From: Candidatus Woesearchaeota archaeon
Lineage (GTDB): Archaea > Nanobdellota > Nanobdellia > Woesearchaeales > JAGWAF01
Length of the DNA: 5,985 nt
Direction of reading: 5' to 3'
Assembly: GCA_016932755.1 (NCBI GenBank)
Contig: JAFGCE010000067.1
Location: 1-5,985 of the forward strand
The translations under genes and the position numbers were made by a program. Below, in pieces: positions 1-4,326 of this stretch (positions are counted from its first letter, which is position 1; each line of letters opens with the position of its first letter). A model generated the notes under the pieces. The model was given only the letters and a program-made list of their open reading frames with translations. It was not told the DNA's origin and did no database searches.

Positions 1-103
1 CCCAGTCGTCAGTCCAGCCGAAATCATCTCCAAAAACAACTGGTGCTGCAACTAATGAAAAAATTACAAGAATTGCGAGAATTGCTGTTTCGGTTATTTT
101 CAT
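1..103 (-). CDS. Secreted protein, N-terminal fragment with signal peptide
   Basis: Partial gene: only the first 34 codons lie in the window, and it continues past the left edge. The start is ATG at 103-101. The peptide begins MKITETAILAILVIF and continues through SLVAAPVVFG. That is a short charged start, then a hydrophobic core of roughly residues 7-24, then small residues. After this it turns polar and acidic (DDFGWTDDW). This reads as a Sec signal peptide, with cleavage plausible after G25. There is no cysteine near the cleavage region, so it is not a lipoprotein. The mature protein is too short here to identify. It is the third consecutive exported protein on this strand. A TATA-like box 24-33 nt upstream and the absence of a Shine-Dalgarno sequence suggest a nearly leaderless mRNA. 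Seen: ORF and signal peptide. Inferred: export. Function unknown. Confidence 0.7.
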   Translation of the reverse strand, partial: MKITETAILAILVIFSLVAAPVVFGDDFGWTDDW

Positions 104-126
104 TTTTTGGTTATATCATATAATTG

Positions 127-136
127 TATTATAAAA
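127..136 (-). promoter_or_regulatory. Archaeal TATA box for the left-edge secreted gene
   Basis: The minus strand reads TTTTATAATA here, inside a very AT-rich 53-bp spacer. The box centre is about 28 nt from the ATG at 103. With the usual archaeal TATA-to-start distance of about 26 nt, transcription would begin within a few bases of the start codon. The bases before the ATG (ACCAAAAA) contain no ribosome-binding site, in keeping with a nearly leaderless message. The whole spacer is AT-rich, so a chance match is possible. Confidence 0.45.
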
Positions 137-150
137 TTATTAATCAAATC

Positions 151-156
151 AAAAAA
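151..156 (-). terminator. Possible T-tract terminator after the 336-residue lipoprotein gene
   Basis: On the minus strand the TGA stop (159-157) is followed at once by six T residues, then GATTTGATT. Archaeal RNA polymerase can terminate at such T-tracts without a hairpin. The tract sits just ahead of the next gene's TATA box, which fits a unit boundary. This is weak evidence because T-runs are common in this AT-rich DNA. Confidence 0.3.
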
Positions 157-1167
157 TCATTTCTTTTGGCGCTGCACATACTTTCCTGCTGCTTCTACCA
201 TCTTGTCAAGCTCTTCTCTGTAGCTCTTTTTTAGCTCTGCGCCTGTCACAATTGCAATAACTCCGATGCCTTCTTCCTGACCTACCATTTTCCTGTCATC
301 TCCAGGAGCATCGCTGAACAATTTCTGTATTCCCTGTGTCTGCCAGTCCCTGTCTGCAGGATTGCTGAGAGCACTAATCAATGCCACTGCTTGCCTTCCG
401 CTCAAATGCGTTCCGTATTTGTTTCTTGCTTCTGTGCTTGTCAAAGGCCTTGGGTCTGAAGTAACTGCTTTTTCCTGAATCTGTTTCACAATAGCGTCTG
501 CCTGTGCTTCCTGTGCCTTGTGGTCCCCTGCATATTTCTTATCTGTCTTTAGCCTCTCAATTTTCTTTTCAATAGGGTATTCCCTTCCGCTGCCTGAATT
601 TTCAGTGCATAGTGAAGCCCAGATTGCGTATTTAGCGTCTTCAATTGAGCCTTTAACAACATAACCTCCTCTTGGGTTTCTCCATCCATAATTCTGCTTT
701 CCAATGCCTTCTCCAAGAGCGTCAACTGCAACTATAAACAATACATTATCATCAACACCTGATTGGTAGTTTTCAGCAAGTTTTGATGCAATTTTCTCTA
801 CAGCATCCAGGCATTGCCTTGTATAGGAGTCATTTTTCATTCCTTTAACAGCCGGATTAATCTTAAGTGCTGCTGCTCTCCTCATCAAATCTGAAAGTTC
901 AGCTGAATCTCCTTCGCTGTTTATGACTCCGTCGCTTGCAACATTTCCCTTGTAGAATACAACTGTGTCAATCAGCAGATTTTCTGCAGCAGCAACAGGG
1001 TTGCCTGCTGCATCAGCCTGAACTTTTTTAGCTTCAGGATTCTGCATCATCTCGAAAGATTCAGCAACAGCCTTCTCAAAATTCTGGATTTTGACTGGTG
1101 CACAGCCTGCTGTATAAAGAACAGCTCCTGCTGCTGTAATCGCAATTAGTGGTTTGACAATTTTCAT
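157..1167 (-). CDS. Putative archaeal lipoprotein of unknown function (336 aa)
   Basis: The N-terminus has a lysine-flanked start, a hydrophobic stretch (about residues 6-20) and a lipobox-like TAGC ending at Cys22, followed by APV. This predicts lipid modification of C22 and anchoring on the outer face of the membrane. T rather than L/V/I at -3 is a slight departure from the consensus. The mature protein is about 315 residues, mixed alpha/beta and highly charged. It has a beta-like core segment NVLFIVAVDA (141-150), a Gly/Trp/Arg-rich stretch near 157-168 (NYGWRNPRGG), and a charged, probably helical tail (310-336). Two further cysteines, C119 and C187, could form a disulfide outside the cell. 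There is one N-glycosylation sequon (N112-D-S). I recognise no catalytic motif or family. The start is supported by a GGGGGT site 8 nt upstream. It lies between two other exported-protein genes on the same strand, so an envelope role is likely but unspecified. Confidence 0.8.
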   Translation of the reverse strand: MKIVKPLIAITAAGAVLYTAGCAPVKIQNFEKAVAESFEMMQNPEAKKVQADAAGNPVAAAENLLIDTVVFYKGNVASDGVINSEGDSAELSDLMRRAAALKINPAVKGMKNDSYTRQCLDAVEKIASKLAENYQSGVDDNVLFIVAVDALGEGIGKQNYGWRNPRGGYVVKGSIEDAKYAIWASLCTENSGSGREYPIEKKIERLKTDKKYAGDHKAQEAQADAIVKQIQEKAVTSDPRPLTSTEARNKYGTHLSGRQAVALISALSNPADRDWQTQGIQKLFSDAPGDDRKMVGQEEGIGVIAIVTGAELKKSYREELDKMVEAAGKYVQRQKK

Positions 1168-1175
1168 TTTTCTTT

Positions 1176-1181
1176 ACCCCC
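1176..1181 (-). promoter_or_regulatory. Ribosome-binding site (GGGGGT) of the 336-aa lipoprotein gene
   Basis: The minus strand reads GGGGGT, 8 nt before the ATG at 1167. It matches five of six bases of GGAGGT, the complement of the archaeal 16S rRNA tail. The same hexamer precedes the neighbouring lipoprotein gene. It supports the chosen start, which also places the signal peptide at the N-terminus. Confidence 0.55.
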
Positions 1182-1233
1182 GATATTTTTTGTTAATTTT
1201 GAATAATTAATATCAAAATGGTAATTCCCGGTG

Positions 1234-1244
1234 TTATATAAATG
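1234..1244 (-). promoter_or_regulatory. Archaeal TATA box for the 336-aa lipoprotein gene
   Basis: The minus strand reads CATTTATATAA in the 108-bp spacer between the two lipoprotein genes. Transcription would be expected near position 1213, leaving a leader of about 45 nt that holds the GGGGGT site. The gene can therefore be transcribed independently of the one upstream. Read-through from upstream is also possible, because no clear T-tract separates them. Confidence 0.5.
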
Positions 1245-1275
1245 TTTTGCCTTGGTTAGTATTTCAAAGTAGTAA

Positions 1276-2376
1276 CTAAAATTTCACTCCTACACCGACT
1301 GTAAATCCTGTTTCAACATCCTTTCCTGCTTCCTTGTTCTCCTCTGAAGCTTCCCTAACCAAAAACCCGGCATCCACATACACGCCGTTTCTGAATCTCC
1401 ACCTGCTCTTTGCCTCTACTCCTACTCTCACATTACGCCCTGAGCTGCTGCTGTCTGAAACTGCTATCGGAATTCCAAAAGAAAGCCTGTCTATTCCAGG
1501 GATTCCTTCTGTACCGAAGTATGGGACTGTAGTTGATTCGGTAACATCAAATGCTCCCTCGTATTTTTTCAGCATCTTCTGGTATTCAACTCCGCCGAAC
1601 CATGGGGAGTTAGGGCGGTTCATCTCAACAAGGAGCCCGAATTTATGGCCGTCAACATCGTTATCAACATCATTCATCTCATATTCCCCGCTGATGAAAG
1701 GAGCGTATGAAAGCATGGCTGTCAATCCTGTAGGCAGGTGCCTTGCTCCAACCTCTAATTCAAGCATTGGCACAACAATTCTGTCAGGATAAAACCCGCC
1801 GTCAATCTGTTTAACATCAACAAGCTTGAAATTAGCTCCTGTCCTTAGTACAACATCATCCAAATCAAAATATTTTGTAAGCCCCAAAGTAAAATCCTGC
1901 TCATTGATTTTTAGGTCAGGATAGTCCCCTCTTTGGGAAGATTTGTTAACATTTTTTACAAAAGCATTCAGATAAAAATCATTAAGGAGCCTTAGCTTGT
2001 AATCAAGTGACTCGCTTACTCTCCACATGTCTGTTGTAAGAGACGCATCAGCCCTCAAATCAAACCTCTGGTTTTCACTTATTCTCCATAAAGAGTTTTC
2101 TTCACTCCATCCGATTGTCCTGTCGTTTTCCCTTCTTCTCTTTTGTTCAGCAATCCACCAGTTTTCAAGCCCTGCCCTTTTGTAGTTTTCAGGAGCCTCT
2201 TCTAGTTTAGCTTCCTTTTTTTGTTCAGGATTTTGGATTTTAGCCTTATTTTCAGAATTAATTACTTCAGCATGCACATTCTGTACATTTTGATTGTCCT
2301 GTGCATCTAAAACAGGGGCTGCGCATGCTGGCAGCAAAAAAGCCATGCCCCCAATGAGTATCATTCGACCTTTCAT
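1276..2376 (-). CDS. Putative lipoprotein with a beta-barrel-like body (366 aa)
   Basis: The N-terminus MKGRMILIGGMAFLL leads into a lipobox LPAC with the modifiable cysteine at C18. Residues 19-65 are a polar N/Q/E/K-rich linker. From about residue 95 the sequence becomes a series of short segments alternating hydrophobic and polar residues, split by Gly/Asn/Asp turns, for example around 161-170, 174-188, 199-212, 217-226, 245-253, 297-306, 315-328, 331-341 and 356-366. It ends GFTVGVGVKF with a terminal phenylalanine. This resembles bacterial outer-membrane beta-barrels, and I count roughly 10-12 possible strands. Two copies of a WR-[IV]-SE motif occur at 97-108 and 118-129. One sequon is present (N144-K-S). 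An ATG with GGGGGT 6 nt upstream supports the start. It is divergent from the geranylgeranyl-reductase-like gene. The beta-rich fold is my reading of the residue pattern. Membrane insertion is inference, and a soluble beta-sandwich or stalk protein is the alternative. Family not recognised. Confidence 0.8.
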   Translation of the reverse strand: MKGRMILIGGMAFLLPACAAPVLDAQDNQNVQNVHAEVINSENKAKIQNPEQKKEAKLEEAPENYKRAGLENWWIAEQKRRRENDRTIGWSEENSLWRISENQRFDLRADASLTTDMWRVSESLDYKLRLLNDFYLNAFVKNVNKSSQRGDYPDLKINEQDFTLGLTKYFDLDDVVLRTGANFKLVDVKQIDGGFYPDRIVVPMLELEVGARHLPTGLTAMLSYAPFISGEYEMNDVDNDVDGHKFGLLVEMNRPNSPWFGGVEYQKMLKKYEGAFDVTESTTVPYFGTEGIPGIDRLSFGIPIAVSDSSSSGRNVRVGVEAKSRWRFRNGVYVDAGFLVREASEENKEAGKDVETGFTVGVGVKF

Positions 2377-2382
2377 TCTAAA

Positions 2383-2388
2383 ACCCCC
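2383..2388 (-). promoter_or_regulatory. Ribosome-binding site (GGGGGT) of the barrel-like lipoprotein gene
   Basis: The minus strand reads GGGGGT, 6 nt before the ATG at 2376. It is identical to the site in front of the next lipoprotein gene. It supports this start, which gives a complete signal peptide and lipobox. Confidence 0.55.
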
Positions 2389-2409
2389 AGTACACTATAT
2401 TATAGTACT
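2389..2409. repeat. Imperfect palindrome in the leader of the barrel-like lipoprotein gene
   Basis: The plus strand reads AGTAC-AC-TATA-T-TATA-GTACT. The AGTAC/GTACT arms are perfectly complementary, and the inner TATA arms pair with a 2-nt bulge. It lies between the predicted transcription start (near 2415) and the ribosome-binding site. It could therefore be a small RNA hairpin next to that site, or a dimeric operator. It is short and AT-rich, so it may be chance. Confidence 0.35.
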
Positions 2410-2414
2410 ACTCT

Positions 2415-2454
2415 TTGGTGGGTGATATATTGGTGGTATTTAAAGCTTTTGGTG
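2415..2454. repeat. Three TTGGTG copies around the barrel-lipoprotein promoter
   Basis: TTGGTG occurs at 2415-2420, 2430-2435 and 2449-2454 (CACCAA on the transcribed strand). The last two bracket the TATA box at 2437-2445, and the first sits at the predicted transcription start. Such placement would suit a repressor that occludes the promoter. Spacings of 15 and 19 bp are not helically phased, so the link to regulation is only a suggestion. Confidence 0.3.
2437..2445 (-). promoter_or_regulatory. Archaeal TATA box (CTTTAAATA) for the barrel-like lipoprotein gene
   Basis: The minus strand reads CTTTAAATA, a textbook archaeal box A, with a purine-rich AAAAG just upstream that could serve as BRE. 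The expected start is near 2415. That leaves a leader of about 39 nt containing the palindrome and the GGGGGT site. A second TATA-like sequence (2393-2404) is too close to the ATG for a leadered mRNA. Confidence 0.6.
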
Positions 2455-2459
2455 AATAC

Positions 2460-2473
2460 TTACTCTTGAGTAA
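2460..2473. repeat. Perfect inverted repeat TTACTC-TT-GAGTAA
   Basis: Two 6-bp arms are perfectly complementary around a 2-bp centre, in the middle of the divergent promoter region. The element is upstream of both TATA boxes. It is a candidate binding site for a dimeric regulator controlling either gene. Confidence 0.35.
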
Positions 2474-2487
2474 CAAATTGTAACAAA
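2470..2487 (+). repeat. Tandem direct repeat GTAACAAA, 10-bp period, upstream of the reductase promoter
   Basis: GTAACAAA occurs at 2470-2477 and again at 2480-2487. The two are identical and offset by exactly 10 bp, about one helical turn. The second copy ends 5 bp before the TATA box at 2493-2499 and may supply or overlap the BRE. The first copy overlaps the right arm of the inverted repeat at 2460-2473. The position and phasing suit an activator or TFB-contact site. Confidence 0.4.
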
Positions 2488-2492
2488 AAAGA

Positions 2493-2499
2493 TTATATA
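2493..2499 (+). promoter_or_regulatory. Archaeal BRE/TATA promoter for the reductase gene, leaderless
   Basis: TTATATA is preceded by a purine-rich AAAAAAGA that suits a BRE. The box centre lies 26 nt before the A of the ATG at 2522, which is the standard archaeal TATA-to-start distance. Transcription should begin at or next to the start codon, giving a leaderless mRNA. No Shine-Dalgarno sequence is present, in agreement with this. Confidence 0.65.
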
Positions 2500-2521
2500 C
2501 ATATTCGGCGAACCTTAATTC

Positions 2522-3583
2522 ATGATTTCAGTCATTGGAGCAGGACCATCGGGGTGCTATTCAGCCTATCTGCTTTCAAAAGCAGGGGAAAGAGTCTCTG
2601 TTTTTGAAGAGCACAAGGAGATAGGAAACCCTGTTCAGTGCACAGGAATCGTTACTTCTTCTATTAATAGCATAGTCAAGCCCCCAAAATCATGCATAAC
2701 AAACAGGGTAGCAAAAGCGAGAATCTTTTCAAGGAAAAACTTTGTTGACATTAAGCTGAGAAATGAAAATATAATATTAGACAGGGAAAGATTTGACAGT
2801 TATCTTGCAGAGAAAGCAGTTGATGCAGGAGCAAAAATCTACACAGACCATAAATTCATAGGGAATGAAGGCAAAAATGTGATCACCTCAAAAAAAACAT
2901 CAAAATCAGAGATTATAATCGGTGCAGACGGCCCATTATCAAGGGTTGCAAAAGTAAACAATATGCTAAAAAAGAGAGAGTATTGGTTTGGGTTTCAGGC
3001 AAGAGCCAGATTGGACAATGACAACATAGTTGAGTTCTACCCGAACATAGGAACATTTGGATGGGTTGTTCCAGAAAACAGGGAGACAGTCAGGATAGGG
3101 ATTTTAGGAAAAGAAAATGCAAAAACCGTCTTTGAAAATTTCCTGAAAAAGAAAATACCCAAGAACAAGATAATAGGATACCAGACAGGAATAGTTCCGG
3201 TCTACAATCCAGGACAGCAAACAAGAAAAAACCACATTTATCTTGTAGGAGATGCAGCTGGGCAGGTGAAAGCAACAACCGGCGGAGGGATTATCCAGAG
3301 CCTGACAGCAGCAGAAGCTCTTGCAGATTCAATAATAAACAAGAAAGATTATGAAAAAGAGTGGAGGAAAAGGCTTGGCAAAGACTTATGGCTCCATCTG
3401 AAAATGAGGAAAATGATGGATAAATTCAGTGAATCTGACTGGCAGTATCTGATAGAGCTTTTCAGCAAAAAAAAGAATAATATGATACTGCAGAAGCATG
3501 ACAGGGATTACCCCATGAATTTCATGCTAAAGCTGTTAATAAGCGAACCAAGGCTTGTTTACTTTGCAAAATACCTGTTCTAA
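2522..3583 (+). CDS. Geranylgeranyl reductase family FAD-dependent oxidoreductase
   Basis: This is a flavoprotein of the archaeal geranylgeranyl reductase (GGR) family. Known members saturate the isoprenoid double bonds of unsaturated ether lipids at the membrane. The Rossmann FAD motif GAGPSG is at residues 6-11, with the ribose-binding acidic residue at E29. QCTG (39-42) carries the Cys40 expected at the conserved family position. The other motifs are DRERFD (87-92), GADGPLSRV (134-142), a substrate-side FGWVVP (179-184), and the second FAD motif GDAAG (243-247) followed by TTGGGI (252-257). At 353 residues it is slightly short for the family. No [4Fe-4S] ferredoxin domain is fused. The C-terminal 30 residues are hydrophobic/basic and could touch the membrane. 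The start at ATG 2522 puts the first beta strand at residue 2 and matches a leaderless promoter. Family assignment is strong. The exact substrate (lipid core, polyprenol or quinone side chain) is inferred, and saturation of the dolichol used by AglB is a fair alternative. Confidence 0.85.
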   Translation: MISVIGAGPSGCYSAYLLSKAGERVSVFEEHKEIGNPVQCTGIVTSSINSIVKPPKSCITNRVAKARIFSRKNFVDIKLRNENIILDRERFDSYLAEKAVDAGAKIYTDHKFIGNEGKNVITSKKTSKSEIIIGADGPLSRVAKVNNMLKKREYWFGFQARARLDNDNIVEFYPNIGTFGWVVPENRETVRIGILGKENAKTVFENFLKKKIPKNKIIGYQTGIVPVYNPGQQTRKNHIYLVGDAAGQVKATTGGGIIQSLTAAEALADSIINKKDYEKEWRKRLGKDLWLHLKMRKMMDKFSESDWQYLIELFSKKKNNMILQKHDRDYPMNFMLKLLISEPRLVYFAKYLF

Positions 3584-3591
3584 TCACAAAA

Positions 3592-3598
3592 TTTATAA
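3592..3598 (+). promoter_or_regulatory. Archaeal TATA box for the nucleotidyltransferase gene, leaderless
   Basis: TTTATAA, with CACAAAA just upstream, lies in the 39-bp spacer after the reductase stop. Its centre is about 28 nt from the ATG at 3623, which implies an almost leaderless transcript. There is no Shine-Dalgarno sequence before the ATG. Co-transcription from the reductase promoter is also possible. Confidence 0.55.
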
Positions 3599-3622
3599 TG
3601 TAAATCAAACCTCCAAAAAACA

Positions 3623-4255
3623 ATGGCAAAAGAAGCTGTAATTCTCTGCGGGGGAAGCGGTAAAAGGCTCGGAAAGATTGGGGAGGAGCTGCCGAAAGCA
3701 CTGGTTCCGATTAACGGAAAGCCGATTATAGACTATCAGATAGAATGGCTCAAAAAATATGGTGTTGACAACATAGTTCTTGCCTGCGGGCACAAGCGGG
3801 AAAAAATAAAAGAGCATTTGGGCGACAGCGTAAAGTATGCTTTTGAAGACGAGCCTCTTGGAACAGGGGGCGCAGTAAAAAACTCCCTTAAATACATCAA
3901 AGGCGAGGAATTCTTCTGCCTTAATGTGGATGATATAACTGATATTGACCTAAAAAAACTAAAAGGATTGGGAAGCAATGCTGTCTGTTTGGCAAGATAC
4001 AGGTGCCCTGCAGGAGTTGCTAAAATAGAAAACGGCATAATTTCAGAATTCAGGGAAAAGCCAGTGCTTGATAATGTATGGGTCAGCTGCGGGGTTTACA
4101 TGCTGAACAAAAAAATTGATTTTCCGGACAGGGGAAGCATTGAATATGATATCTTCCCAAAAATAAAACCCAAAGCATTCAAGCATGAAGGCAGATGGAT
4201 AACCATAAACACGCAAAAAGACCTTGAAGAAGCAGAAAAAGCCATGAAAGGCTAA
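3623..4255 (+). CDS. Sugar-1-phosphate nucleotidyltransferase (NTP_transferase family)
   Basis: This is a single-domain GT-A-fold nucleotidyltransferase of 210 residues. It would join a sugar 1-phosphate to an NTP to give an NDP-sugar in the cytoplasm. The signature loop LCGGSGKRLG spans residues 8-17, with Cys where most relatives have Ala. LPKALVPI (23-30) contains the conserved Lys25. LGTGGA (79-84) contacts the base or sugar. NVDD (101-104) supplies the metal-binding aspartate in place of the usual NGD. EKP (145-147), SCGVY (155-159) and the late GRWITINT stretch complete the family pattern. There is no C-terminal left-handed beta-helix or acyltransferase domain. It therefore resembles short enzymes such as MurU- or HddC-type transferases rather than the longer GlmU/ManC types. 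Sugar and nucleotide cannot be told from sequence alone. It lies 71 bp before an oligosaccharyltransferase gene, so a role in making N-glycan precursors is likely (inference). Confidence 0.85.
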   Translation: MAKEAVILCGGSGKRLGKIGEELPKALVPINGKPIIDYQIEWLKKYGVDNIVLACGHKREKIKEHLGDSVKYAFEDEPLGTGGAVKNSLKYIKGEEFFCLNVDDITDIDLKKLKGLGSNAVCLARYRCPAGVAKIENGIISEFREKPVLDNVWVSCGVYMLNKKIDFPDRGSIEYDIFPKIKPKAFKHEGRWITINTQKDLEEAEKAMKG

Positions 4256-4277
4256 TTCTCTATTATAAAAAGGAAAA

Positions 4278-4290
4278 CTTTTAAAATATA
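4278..4290 (+). promoter_or_regulatory. Archaeal TATA box for the oligosaccharyltransferase gene
   Basis: CTTTTAAAATATA with an upstream purine-rich AGGAAAA lies in the 71-bp spacer. Transcription would be expected near 4310, leaving a leader of about 15 nt that just contains the GGGGGAGG site before the TTG at 4327. This supports the TTG start. Another TATA-like stretch (TATTATAAAA, 4261-4270) could give a longer leader. Confidence 0.5.
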
Positions 4291-4312
4291 GTCTGTTTTG
4301 TTCAAAGAAGAA

Positions 4313-4320
4313 GGGGGAGG
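4313..4320 (+). promoter_or_regulatory. Strong ribosome-binding site that fixes a TTG start
   Basis: GGGGGAGG contains a perfect GGAGG complement to the archaeal 16S rRNA tail, and it ends 6 nt before the TTG at 4327-4329. It is the best Shine-Dalgarno sequence in the window. The next in-frame stop upstream is the TAA at 4282-4284, and no in-frame ATG lies between that stop and the TTG, so this site decides the start. Confidence 0.7.
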
Positions 4321-4326
4321 AATCAT

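Noticed and set aside
1334..1792. Plus-strand 152-codon open frame
   Set aside because: It lies wholly inside the barrel-like lipoprotein gene on the opposite strand. It has no promoter or ribosome-binding site, and its composition is that of a shadow frame.
2393..2404. TATA-like sequence as the main promoter of the barrel-lipoprotein gene
   Set aside because: Its distance to the ATG (about 23 nt) would put the transcription start inside the start codon and remove the GGGGGT site. The CTTTAAATA box at 2437-2445 fits better.
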